Source: Acetobacter musti
GTDB lineage: Bacteria; Pseudomonadota; Alphaproteobacteria; Acetobacterales; Acetobacteraceae
NCBI RefSeq assembly: GCF_011516835.1
Contig: NZ_WOTB01000018.1
Location: 1 to 64,000 of the forward strand
Length of the DNA stretch: 64,000 nucleotides
Reading direction: 5' to 3'
The position numbers and the translations under genes are program-made. A model generated the notes under the pieces. The model did no database searches, was not told where the DNA came from, and saw only the letters and a program-made list of their open reading frames with translations. Shown piece by piece: positions 1-7,667 of this stretch (the first letter of the stretch is position 1; each line of letters opens with the position of its first letter).

Positions 1-607
1 CGCCTATCACTGTATCCTTCATCTGCCGTCCTTTCGCGCAGTCGTTTCTTCCAACGACCATTCTGGCACATTGCGATGCCGTGCGGGGAGGACGGCAACC
101 ACCCCATCTCAGAGCATTGTAAGCAGCTCGAAGTTTAGCCTCTTCTTCGTTGAAGCAACGCTCGAGGCGACTACGGAGAACGCAGCTCGTAAAGGCTTCA
201 GGAATAAGATAGTACCACTCTTTAGACTCAACCTCGTACCACTGCCGGTTTATGGGATCTCTTCTTTCCAGTTTTCCACTTCCCTGCGCTATGCGCTGGT
301 TTTCACGTGCCCAGAAAGAAATTGCCGCTGACGAGTAGTACCCTTTGACTGGGTCGAGTTCTTTTCCAGACGAAGACGCTTTCACAGCCTGAGAGATTTC
401 ATTCCATGCCTCCTCGGCACCAACATTGCCTTTTACAAGTGCTGGGTAGTGTTCATTCAGATTTTCTGGCCACACTGCCACCCAACGCTCGTCAGCAATA
501 TTCCACATCTCTATGTTGCCTGTTTCAGCATTAAGACGCGTATGACCTTTCAGCCATTCAATGCGTTCAATCGTAGAAAAGTAATCGGGATCGCTGATTT
601 GTGTCAT
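1..607 (-). CDS. hypothetical protein, C-terminus beyond left edge
   Basis: An open frame of 202 codons runs leftwards from an ATG at 607 off the window edge without a stop. A Shine-Dalgarno-like AGGAG lies seven bases upstream of the ATG. The product begins MTQISDPDYFSTIERIEWL and is rich in Trp, Glu and Arg. It has no signal peptide or membrane segment, and I recognise no domain. Codon use is less GC-rich than in the housekeeping genes further right, which fits an accessory region. The gene is immediately followed by an IS-containing AT-rich stretch. The coding call rests on the uninterrupted frame and ribosome site; no function is proposed. Confidence 0.6.
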   Translation of the reverse strand, partial: MTQISDPDYFSTIERIEWLKGHTRLNAETGNIEMWNIADERWVAVWPENLNEHYPALVKGNVGAEEAWNEISQAVKASSSGKELDPVKGYYSSAAISFWARENQRIAQGSGKLERRDPINRQWYEVESKEWYYLIPEAFTSCVLRSRLERCFNEEEAKLRAAYNALRWGGCRPPRTASQCARMVVGRNDCAKGRQMKDTVIG

Positions 608-1175
608 TTCAGTCTCCTTGTTGGTCTACGGTGACGCTAGCCGCGTGACATCGAGAAAATCCAGAAAAATTAAAGAACAAAATAAAAACCCATGCTTCTA
701 TGTCGACGGGATTTACAGTGAGAAATAGTCATGGAGCATTACGGATTACTATGGAGCGTTTCCGTATGTGATTTGAAGCCTTAAATCACTTTATCGTGAT
801 ACCGTTTTGTGAAAGCCCAGCATTGCCGACCGCTCTCTGCCACGACTCTGGATAACGACTCTCACGCTCCAATTACCTGGTGAGCATCCGCGTACGTATG
901 CTGCCATCGGATGACGAACGACATCTATGACAGGACTGGTGCCCCAATGATTCACGACATCATCTGCAGGCATTGGTTCTGGATGAAAGTGGGGCCGTTG
1001 TTCAATGGAGCCAAGAGCTTCGACGTGTCACCACGAGACTACGCGATCACGAGACTGGTCGGTTGACTGGAGTGGGCATGTTGGCGACCGCATATAATGC
1101 GACTGCGAGTATCGCATTACACGTCGTAGAGCAGAATCTCCATCTTCGTCACCATAGGTGTCACTTCCCTTGCGC
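608..1175. other. AT-rich gap left of the IS element, possibly degenerate
   Basis: No convincing gene was found. A short minus-strand frame (791 to about 1030) reads sensibly around PHFHPEPMPADDVVNHWG but is cut upstream by a TGA and has no recognisable family. It may be the tail of a decayed gene. The first 100 bases presumably hold the promoter of the leftward partial gene. Confidence 0.4.
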
Positions 1176-1184
1176 TAGGGCCTG

Positions 1185-1636
1185 TTAGCACTTGATCCAG
1201 TCTGCGGCTGCAGCGATGTGTATGACGGCCAGGAACGACGCTGCGGTTTTCTCGTATCTGGTTGCGACAGCACGCCACTCCTTGAGACGGGCCCAGAGGT
1301 TCTCGACCAGGTGCCGACACCGATAGACCCATCTGGGGCAGGCAACCGGCGCATCGCGTCGTTTTGCGGGAATGGCCGGTCGGGCTCCCATGTCCCAGAT
1401 ACGTTCACGGAAGGCGTCCGAGGCATAGCCCTTGTCCGCCACCACCCACAAAGGAATGGCGGGAAGGCTATCGAGCATATCTGGAGCCAGCGGCAGTTCA
1501 TGGGCCTGGCCGGGCGCTAGGGCAAAACCAACAGCCTTTCCATGCCCGTCTGCTATCACGCAGACTTTCGTGCCATAGCCGCCGCGAGAGCGGCCAAGTG
1601 CTTCACGATGGTCCCGCTCTTCAAAAGAGCCCCCTT
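1185..1636 (-). CDS. IS5-family transposase, C-terminal frame (orfB)
   Basis: This is the second half of the DDE transposase, in the -1 frame relative to orfA. After the slip site it reads KKGGSFEERDHREALGRSRG, then the second catalytic Asp in VVADKGYASDAF and the catalytic Glu region around RHLVENLWARLKEW. It ends at 1185, just inside the inverted repeat. The frame is open upstream to 1796 without a ribosome site, so it is most likely made only as a frameshift fusion with orfA. I give the interval from the slip site onward. No internal stops or missing catalytic residues were seen. Confidence 0.83.
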
Positions 1637-1981
1637 TTTTGGGGCTCCCGCCGCCTTGTGGTGAGCTCTGATATTCGTGCCATCCAGAAAAGTCATGCCG
1701 AGTGCTACTCCCTGTTGTTCCTGAACCAGTGCGAGCAGGCGTTCCCACACACCCAGCTTCGCCCAGCGGATGAAAAGCTGGGCCGCTCGCCACCACGGCC
1801 CCAGTTCAGCGGGGATGCTCCGCCATTTCGCGCCATTCTCATGACGCCAGAAAATTGCTGCTATCGTACGCCGCAGATCATGGGGCGGCGTCTTGCCCCT
1901 TGGGCGAACCGCCTCAATCAGAGGTTCCCAGATCGCCCATGTCTCGTCCGTAAAGGTGCCTGTTCTGTCTCCTTCTTCCAT
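1556..1981 (-). CDS. IS5-family transposase, N-terminal frame (orfA)
   Basis: This 141-aa frame is the first half of the DDE transposase. It begins MEEGDRTGTFTDETWAIWEPL, contains the usual helix-rich region with WRSIPAELGPWW, and reaches the first catalytic aspartate in FLDGTNIRAH. At positions 1640-1634 (minus strand) the zero frame reads CCA AAA AAG, so A AAA AAG is in register for a -1 slip. A GCTCTT-TTG-AAGAGC hairpin begins three bases downstream. Without slippage translation ends at 1556 with a short unrelated tail. Full transposase requires fusion to the downstream frame. Confidence 0.85.
   Translation of the reverse strand: MEEGDRTGTFTDETWAIWEPLIEAVRPRGKTPPHDLRRTIAAIFWRHENGAKWRSIPAELGPWWRAAQLFIRWAKLGVWERLLALVQEQQGVALGMTFLDGTNIRAHHKAAGAPKKGALLKSGTIVKHLAALAAAMARKSA
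1634..1640 (-). promoter_or_regulatory. -1 ribosomal frameshift site A AAA AAG
   Basis: The minus-strand heptamer is in the correct register for -1 slippage: orfA codons are CCA AAA AAG, and after the slip AAA AAA GGG continues into orfB. A perfect six-base-pair stem with a TTG loop lies at 1630-1616. The A-AAA-AAG motif is the classic bacterial slip sequence, as in dnaX. Confidence 0.8.
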
Positions 1982-2022
1982 CCCTACAATATGGGAAGAA
2001 ATTCAAGATCTAACAGGCCCTA

Positions 2023-2421
2023 ATGCTCCACTCGTGATTTTCTAGATCCTTATCTCGGAAGCTCTATGACCGTTCGAAACGGTCAATCTCGAAAGGCCTA
2101 ATTTTGGCTCTGTCCAACTTTCCATGACACGCTGGATTTGCCACGCAAACGCTGGAGAGCATTCAGAAAAATAGCTGAGATATCAACGGATATAGGCTCG
2201 GGGTATATTACGGGGTATCATAAAGATAAATCTTTCAATAAATTATATTAAAACATAATAGTAGATGTATAATGTGGTTGACACCTTCTCCGCCAGCGGA
2301 CAAAATCTAGACTACTGTATATACAGCGATTTTTTAATAAGAATCGCAGTCGCCTGCGGTCTTCTGCATAGATTTTAGTCACTGTCAATAGCCAGCAACA
2401 ATAACAACAAAATTATCTTGT
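2023..2421. other. AT-rich gap right of the IS, no gene seen
   Basis: No gene was found. The stretch holds a 19-bp inverted repeat at 2067-2085 (TGACCGTT, CGA, AACGGTCA) and a direct repeat CGGGGTAT at 2199-2206 and 2211-2218. It then becomes strongly AT-rich downstream of the leftward HNH gene. Confidence 0.5.
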
Positions 2422-3156
2422 TTAGTAGGCATCTTCCCAAGTCACCTCGGTTGCCAGATATTCAAATATGACAGATTTTATACGAATTCTGTCGCCATCT
2501 TCTCTAACTGCGTAGCGATAAATCCCCGGCTGCACGACGACCCATATGCCGGCCATATCGTCTCCTCTGGTTAAACGTGTCATCATGCGACTCCCCACTT
2601 CTGGCCAAAGTGAAAAGGAAGAATGACCCTCCTCGGTCTCGAATTCCTTTTGTTGTTCGGATGACATCAGACTCAGAGGAACCGTCTGAATTTCTGCCGG
2701 CTCATGATTCAAAGTGTGGCCAGCTTCAAATAAGGCATGACCACGAGCGTTTTTGACGACAATCCTATTTACCCTCTCCCTGTCTGGCTCCCAAATCAGT
2801 TCCGTAATGCCGTCGTCTGTCACATGCTTAGTTTGAGATTGGTCAATCCTCGCACGAAGAGCAGGACTCCGTCCCATTGCTCGTGATGCGCTGGAATTGA
2901 TCTGATTATCTGGATCGGTAGTCCCAGATAACACGCTGCTCAGAAATGCAACAGTATATTCCCCATCACGCGAAAACGAATTGTTGCAATCGAAGCATAT
3001 TTCGATCACTGGAAAATCTTCAGGCAATGGATGACTTAAAAAACTTTTAGTAGGAATATGATCTCTTGTTGTTTTTAAATCAGCAAGATTTCGACCGCAG
3101 TGCATACACCATGGCAGCTTCAGACGTTCATCAATGAATTCTTCCACATACTTCAT
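2422..3156 (-). CDS. HNH endonuclease-like protein
   Basis: This 244-aa protein has an N-terminal zinc-bound HNH fold. A CxxC pair is at residues 17 and 20, RDH at 31-33 supplies the catalytic His, and a second CxxC is at 54 and 57 followed by NNSFSRDGEY. The region after residue 75 has no family I recognise and may recognise a target or partner. No signal peptide is present. It lies 20 bases downstream of the PilV-tip-like gene on the same strand, so the two may be co-transcribed. GC is lower than in the rest of the window, suggesting transfer. Such stand-alone HNH proteins occur in defence and mobile-element settings, but nothing here fixes the role. Confidence 0.7.
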   Translation of the reverse strand: MKYVEEFIDERLKLPWCMHCGRNLADLKTTRDHIPTKSFLSHPLPEDFPVIEICFDCNNSFSRDGEYTVAFLSSVLSGTTDPDNQINSSASRAMGRSPALRARIDQSQTKHVTDDGITELIWEPDRERVNRIVVKNARGHALFEAGHTLNHEPAEIQTVPLSLMSSEQQKEFETEEGHSSFSLWPEVGSRMMTRLTRGDDMAGIWVVVQPGIYRYAVREDGDRIRIKSVIFEYLATEVTWEDAY

Positions 3157-3176
3157 ATCGTTAGCTGTCCTTAATT

Positions 3177-3848
3177 TTAGTTCTTATCGTGATCTGTCAG
3201 CACGCGATGCCATGTGTTGTCTGCGGTGCAAATCCAGAACGAATTTTTTGCCATATCGAAGTCGTTAGAACCCGGTCCAGTTGAACCGTTCGTGCAGTTG
3301 CTTCCTGATCCTGCGAAGCCTCCTGAACCGTCTTCGCTTCCTGCATCGTCTGTCAGACCATAATCAAACTTAACAGAACCCGTGATGATCTGATTTCCGC
3401 GAACAACGAAATTCCCGTCCTGATTGTTGCCACCTAATGCGCCCTGGGCGTTACGTCCGACTGTTAATGTATTCTGGACCCAGGCGTTCCCGCCTCCATT
3501 TCCCTGACTGACATCAAGATTCCCGGATTTTATATAGTCATTTCCCTGATTTAGATTCAGATCACCCTTGTCTATGGTCTGACTTCCGTCGGTCATCTCC
3601 ACATCACTGTTTTCAGTGACTTTTCCATCGACATCTATGGTCACCGGGTCACAGCAAGACATGTCGATCTGCATCGGAAAGCGCTGATATGACGGCGTGC
3701 AGGGGAAAAACGGATCAGAGAGACATGTCGCCGTCGATGCTTTGGGCAACCTGTCGGCCCTAAATGTAACACCAGTTGCGGGACAGGTCTGCAGTACAGA
3801 CACGGCTCTTCCTGTCGGGAACGACCAGGAAGTGACAGGCTGCTCCAT
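3177..3848 (-). CDS. PilV-tip/shufflon-like domain protein
   Basis: The frame encodes 223 aa. The centre is a Gly/Asn/Asp-rich stretch with repeating strand-turn units (SQTIDKGDLNLNQGNDY, then KSGNLDVSQGNGGGN). The C-terminus has a Cys pair in NCTNG and SFWICTADNTWHRV. That pattern resembles the C-terminal segment of type IV pilus tip adhesin PilV or phage fibre tips; this is pattern likeness, not a family assignment. The first 60 residues, with several Cys and Pro, show no signal peptide, and an in-frame TGA lies 18 bases before the ATG. The true start may be internal (MQIDMSCCDP), or this may be a fragment of a longer tip protein. No pil genes are adjacent. Confidence 0.5.
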   Translation of the reverse strand: MEQPVTSWSFPTGRAVSVLQTCPATGVTFRADRLPKASTATCLSDPFFPCTPSYQRFPMQIDMSCCDPVTIDVDGKVTENSDVEMTDGSQTIDKGDLNLNQGNDYIKSGNLDVSQGNGGGNAWVQNTLTVGRNAQGALGGNNQDGNFVVRGNQIITGSVKFDYGLTDDAGSEDGSGGFAGSGSNCTNGSTGPGSNDFDMAKNSFWICTADNTWHRVLTDHDKN

Positions 3849-4112
3849 TGAAGTCGCATTGGCTGATCAGGATTGCAGCAGGCAGAAAAGAAGATTTTCT
3901 GCTGTTTTTCCTTCGGTGGGTTGCTGAACGATCCCTTCTTTGACAACTCTTCTGAAAACTTAACTCACATTTATGGATGGTCTTCAGAAACAGTACGAAG
4001 ACTGCATCTTCTTGCCTCCCCATGTCTCGCGCTGAAGAATGTCGCTCCCGGCTTCTGTCCATGACATGCGGCAGCGGGGCTTTTCCGACCGTTCACTCAC
4101 TTGGCGGCCACA

Positions 4113-5537
4113 TTACTCCTGTTTCGCCAGGTGAGACCGGACCGTCAGGATTTTTTCCATTACGATATAAAATGCACCGGATATGAAGAACACTAAAAGT
4201 GGCCTCAAAAAATATGCCGGTATCATATAATAAAGCAAAACGCCGACAGCGGTCGATACCAGCGCGCACATATTGAAACCATGACTGAACCAGTAAGGAC
4301 CATTTCGATCGAAGAGATCATTCACATTGAGGCGCCCATGGCGAAGCCAGATCACATCGGCAATGATGATTCCGGTAATGGGCGCGAACATACTGCCTAT
4401 GGCATCAACATATCCGACAAGATTATTGACTACGTCCTGAGACGCTGAGAGGGCTATACCAAGAAGACTGATGACAGCTGTCGCAGTTGTTCTTTTCACG
4501 GCAGGAAAAATATTCTCGAGGGAAAGGCCGCCCGTATAGATATTAAGTGAGTTTATCGAGATATTATCGAACAGCAATAAAATGAATATCAGTAAAAGAG
4601 ACAGATGATCAGGGTAATATGTGCTGAGGATTGTAAATACGTTACCATTTGTACCGCCAACTGACGCTGCGGCATAAGCGCCAAATAGTGTGGCGATCCC
4701 CGTGCCACAGACTGATGCAAGACCGACCCCCCAGTAAGTAGTGCGTCTGTTCCTGGAGTAACGACAGAAATCGGCAGCATCGGTGATCATACTTAACCAT
4801 GATGAGCACCCCGTATTAAACCAGATCGCGATAATGACCCACGACCATGCATGTGTTCCCTGATAGTGCCAGACTGCGAGGGGCCGAAACGATGGATCTG
4901 CATGATGCGTCAGAAGCACCATAAAATAGGTGATAATAAAGAGTTTGACTGGCAGGACCAGTCTGGACATCTTTTTGAGCCAGTCATAACCCAGCACTGC
5001 GAAAATGATCTGGAGAAATCCAAACAGAATTCCGATCAGAGGCAGAGACAGATCCAGACCGGTGACCTGAAAAAGCAATGCATGAACTGCGATTGTTCCG
5101 ATAATCGTATTCAGGGCAAAGAAATAAACTGAGCAGACAGCACGGGCGGCTGAAGGAATCAGCTGCGCTCCCCTTATGCCGTACGACATCCGGGCCGCCA
5201 CCTGTCCCGGAATGCCATAATCCACGCCAATCCGCGTAATCATCGTATAAGGAATCAGAGCGGACAGAGTACCAAGACCAACGGCAAGACAGGCCGCCTG
5301 AAAGGACAGCCCCATCGCAACGGCTGCCCCGCCATGCAGCATGACACTGGGATTGAGAAGAAAATTAACAAAAACGCAAAACTGATCAATAAATCCGACG
5401 TTTTTCTGGTCAGCCGGGATCGGTTCAATGCCGGCATGTTCGATATGGGCAGACGGCAGGTGATAGCCGTGCGCGTGAGAGGCCCGGGCATCATCGTGGA
5501 AAGAGTTATCTGCCGTGACCAGCGCATCATTCTCCAT
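4113..5537 (-). CDS. NCS1-family permease (purine/pyrimidine-type transporter)
   Basis: This polytopic membrane protein of about 474 aa has some 12 hydrophobic segments. The nucleobase:cation symporter-1 signature region is visible: GIPGQVAARMSYGIRGAQLI, a loop with WFNTGCSSWLSMITDAADFC, and a late SQDVVNNLVGYVDAIGSMF. Family members import nucleobases, hydantoins, allantoin or related N-heterocycles with Na+ or H+. I chose the ATG at 5537, 11 bases inside the end of the bicupin gene; an in-frame ATG at 5576 would add 13 residues. The overlap implies translational coupling, so it should import the cluster's substrate. Which compound cannot be read from sequence. Confidence 0.85.
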   Translation of the reverse strand: MENDALVTADNSFHDDARASHAHGYHLPSAHIEHAGIEPIPADQKNVGFIDQFCVFVNFLLNPSVMLHGGAAVAMGLSFQAACLAVGLGTLSALIPYTMITRIGVDYGIPGQVAARMSYGIRGAQLIPSAARAVCSVYFFALNTIIGTIAVHALLFQVTGLDLSLPLIGILFGFLQIIFAVLGYDWLKKMSRLVLPVKLFIITYFMVLLTHHADPSFRPLAVWHYQGTHAWSWVIIAIWFNTGCSSWLSMITDAADFCRYSRNRRTTYWGVGLASVCGTGIATLFGAYAAASVGGTNGNVFTILSTYYPDHLSLLLIFILLLFDNISINSLNIYTGGLSLENIFPAVKRTTATAVISLLGIALSASQDVVNNLVGYVDAIGSMFAPITGIIIADVIWLRHGRLNVNDLFDRNGPYWFSHGFNMCALVSTAVGVLLYYMIPAYFLRPLLVFFISGAFYIVMEKILTVRSHLAKQE

Positions 5538-6474
5538 GACGCAGGTCCATCGTTCTTGCGCAGTAATGAAGCGCACCGTCCTGCACGATCAGGAAACGGG
5601 CCAGTTCATCGCCGTTATTTATGTGACCATGCAGACTGCCGGGGGGCGTAACAAGCGTTGCCCATGGCGACCACGGGACCGGCACACCATCAATTTCCGT
5701 GCTGCATTCATGACCTGCGATAACGAGCGTCACAGCTGTGGCATTGTGGCGATGAGAGCGCTGCCTTTCACCCGGAAAAAGTGTATTGAGCGAGAGGGTC
5801 AGCGCAGGCGTTACAGCATGGAGATGCTCTTCCGGGACTGAACTGAAAAGCAGAGCCCTGCCCGATGTTCCGGGCGATCGTGGAGCCGCCAGCACGATAC
5901 TGAGTTCTTCCTCTGTTACGGTGGCGGGATAGAATACCGGCAGAAAACGCGGATCACGATGATTTTCCGAAACTGCCAGACAGCGGTTCAGGGGTGAACG
6001 GCTGACACACCACAAAACCATTTCACGATCGTAAGCCTCGAAGCCTGTAATATCGCAGGCGACGAGAATGTCCCCGGTTTTCAGGGTGAATTCCTCTCCC
6101 GTAGAAAGGGTTGATTTCCCGGCCCCTTTTATAACGTAGACGATATACTGGTCCGCATCGTCACAGGACAGGCTTTCATCCGTGAAAACCACCGCATAAC
6201 GAGCGAGAATAAACGGAGAGGTCGCCGGAAAAGCACATCCGAGCGCGGCTGAACTGTCACAGTTGATGAAACGACTTGCTGTGCCGTCGGAGGACCGGGC
6301 GGAGAGAGCCTCATGCGCTTCTTTTGTGAAATCTGACGCGGGAACCGCCGGAAGTTCTGTGTCGAAGCCATTCCCGGAATTATAGAAGCGGGCGCGTGCT
6401 TCAGCGTGATTGCCAGGATTTGCTATTTTATGCACGGGCATCCGTTCCATGGAGATCGGCGGGGCGACAGGCAA
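5527..6474 (-). CDS. bicupin protein, gentisate-dioxygenase-like
   Basis: This 315-aa protein has two cupin barrels. The N-terminal one (about residues 90-165) carries DADQYIVYVIKGAG and a TGDIL turn. The C-terminal one has the metal-type HxH at H241/H243 (HRHNATAVTLVIAGHE) and a late His at 282 (PPGSLHGH), so only the second barrel clearly keeps metal ligands. Related bicupins include ring-opening dioxygenases of the gentisate type. A TTG at 6474 is preceded by AAGGAG at good spacing and is taken as the start; ATGs at 6450 and 6441 are alternatives. It is the first gene of the leftward arm, overlapping the permease. The enzymatic role is inferred only. Confidence 0.7.
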   Translation of the reverse strand: MPVAPPISMERMPVHKIANPGNHAEARARFYNSGNGFDTELPAVPASDFTKEAHEALSARSSDGTASRFINCDSSAALGCAFPATSPFILARYAVVFTDESLSCDDADQYIVYVIKGAGKSTLSTGEEFTLKTGDILVACDITGFEAYDREMVLWCVSRSPLNRCLAVSENHRDPRFLPVFYPATVTEEELSIVLAAPRSPGTSGRALLFSSVPEEHLHAVTPALTLSLNTLFPGERQRSHRHNATAVTLVIAGHECSTEIDGVPVPWSPWATLVTPPGSLHGHINNGDELARFLIVQDGALHYCARTMDLRHGE

Positions 6475-6530
6475 CGGAGCACTCCTTGTCTGATGGGACG
6501 GACGGGTCCGCCATCGTGAGAGAGGATCAG

Positions 6531-6557
6531 CTATATGAGTGTATTCACCTCATATAG
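6531..6557. promoter_or_regulatory. candidate operator, perfect 9-bp inverted repeat
   Basis: CTATATGAG at 6531-6539 and CTCATATAG at 6549-6557 are perfect complements around a nine-base spacer. The site is 57 bp upstream of the bicupin start. Arm length and spacing suit a dimeric repressor or activator. The binding protein is unknown. Confidence 0.55.
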
Positions 6558-6783
6558 ATTTGCATACGAAATATTTTATGGCAACGTGGGGAACAGACAG
6601 GAGCCAGACGTTCTGCTCCCGGTACACCGACAATAATTTCCCGGATGCGCTCTCTGCGAATCATGTGAGACAGATCTGAGCATGTGCTCAGCTCAGCGGG
6701 GCAAATGACGCTGCTTCGATGAATCATGCAGATATCCGCAGCCAGAACTTTATAACGATATCAGAATACACTATGCACCGCCC

Positions 6784-6819
6784 ACATTGTATGCAATGTT
6801 GATCATAATAAATACAATG
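6784..6819. promoter_or_regulatory. candidate operator near the SDR start
   Basis: ACATTG at 6784-6789 and CAATGT at 6794-6799 form an inverted repeat with a four-base spacer. CATTGTA at 6785-6791 can also pair with TACAATG at 6813-6819. The nested dyads end 18 bp before the SDR start codon, where a bound protein would block initiation. Confidence 0.45.
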
Positions 6820-6836
6820 ATGAGGTTTGCTGCGTT

Positions 6837-7622
6837 ATGGATCTGAAGCTAGCGGGTAAGTCAGCGTTGATTACCGGCGCCTCCAAAGGGATTGGCCTGT
6901 CGGTCGCACAGGTTCTCGCTGCCGAAGGATGCAGTCGCCTGCATCTGGCTGCACGGAATGAAGCCGCCATGATGAAAGCGAAACAGGAGCTGGAAGCCAC
7001 CTGGGATGTCGATGTGCACGTGCATGCCATGGATCTCGGAACGCCTGGCAACATGGACGTTCTGGCGGAGGCGGCCGGACCGGTGGATATTCTTATCAAT
7101 AACGCGGGTGATGTGCCGGCCGGTCCGATTGATACACTGACGGAAGCGGACTGGCGTCGTGGCTTCGATCTGAAAGTTTTCGGGTATATCATGCTGTCGC
7201 GGCTTTATTACGCCAGCATGAAGGCGGCGTCGGGCGGTGTCATTGTCAATATCATCGGCAATTCCGGAGAGAACTGGGACGCGGCCTATATCGCGGGGAG
7301 CACGGCTAATGCGTCGCTGATGGCGTTCACGAAGGCGCTTGGCGGTCGCAGTCTGAATGACGGTATCCGGGTGGTCGGAATCAATCCCGGTCCTGTTGAC
7401 ACCGACAGAATGCTGAAAATCATGCGTAGAAAGGCTGTTGATATTCTGGGGGACGAAAGCCGGTGGGAAGAACTTTATTCTCACTATCCCGCAGGCCGTG
7501 CGGCAACGCCTGAAGAAGTGGCCGATCTGACCGCATTCCTGGCGTCACCCCTCTCCGGATATACGACGGGCGCTGTTGTGACCCTGGATGGCGGTATCGC
7601 CGCCCGGGGATCGGTTATCTGA
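6837..7622 (+). CDS. SDR-family protein with YxxxS in place of YxxxK
   Basis: This 261-aa Rossmann-fold protein of classical SDR length has the cofactor motif TGASKGIG (13-20), NNAG at 88-91 and the NPGPVDTDR region near the C-terminus. The active-site tyrosine Y151 is present, but position 155, normally the catalytic lysine, is serine (AAYIAGSTANAS). Oxidoreduction by the usual Tyr/Lys relay is therefore doubtful, although I recall a subfamily of SDRs with this YIAGS form. It opens the rightward arm and is followed 45 bp later by the aminotransferase. The substrate is unknown. Confidence 0.85.
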   Translation: MDLKLAGKSALITGASKGIGLSVAQVLAAEGCSRLHLAARNEAAMMKAKQELEATWDVDVHVHAMDLGTPGNMDVLAEAAGPVDILINNAGDVPAGPIDTLTEADWRRGFDLKVFGYIMLSRLYYASMKAASGGVIVNIIGNSGENWDAAYIAGSTANASLMAFTKALGGRSLNDGIRVVGINPGPVDTDRMLKIMRRKAVDILGDESRWEELYSHYPAGRAATPEEVADLTAFLASPLSGYTTGAVVTLDGGIAARGSVI

Positions 7623-7636
7623 AGTCGGTGACATCG

Positions 7637-7653
7637 GGGCGCATGATGCGCCC
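7637..7653 (+). repeat. intercistronic hairpin between SDR and aminotransferase genes
   Basis: GGGCGCAT and ATGCGCCC flank a single G, forming an eight-base-pair stem just upstream of the GGAGGA ribosome site (7657-7662) of the next gene. No T-tract follows, so it is not a terminator. It could tune coupling or mRNA stability. Confidence 0.5.
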
Positions 7654-7667
7654 ATCCGGAGGATATT

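Larger units (their letters stand above)
1178..2020 (-). mobile_element. IS5-family (IS427/IS1031-like) insertion sequence
   Basis: The element is about 843 bp. It is bounded by perfect 11-bp terminal inverted repeats, GGGCCTGTTAG at 1178-1188 and its complement CTAACAGGCCC at 2010-2020. Both ends are flanked by TA (1176-1177 and 2021-2022), the target duplication expected for this group. It carries two overlapping transposase frames on the minus strand with an A AAA AAG slip site between them. Size, ends and two-frame organisation all fit the IS427 group of IS5. The element looks intact. Confidence 0.88.
6475..6836. promoter_or_regulatory. divergent promoter region of the catabolic cluster
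   Basis: These 362 bp separate the leftward bicupin/permease arm from the rightward SDR/aminotransferase/amidase arm. They hold no gene. Two inverted repeats (6531-6557 and 6784-6799) sit near the two gene starts, as expected for control by an unlinked or distant regulator. No regulator gene lies within the cluster. Confidence 0.6.

Noticed and set aside
3177..3848. Shufflon-type inversion system around the PilV-like gene
   Set aside because: No paired inverted recombination sites and no recombinase gene were found nearby.
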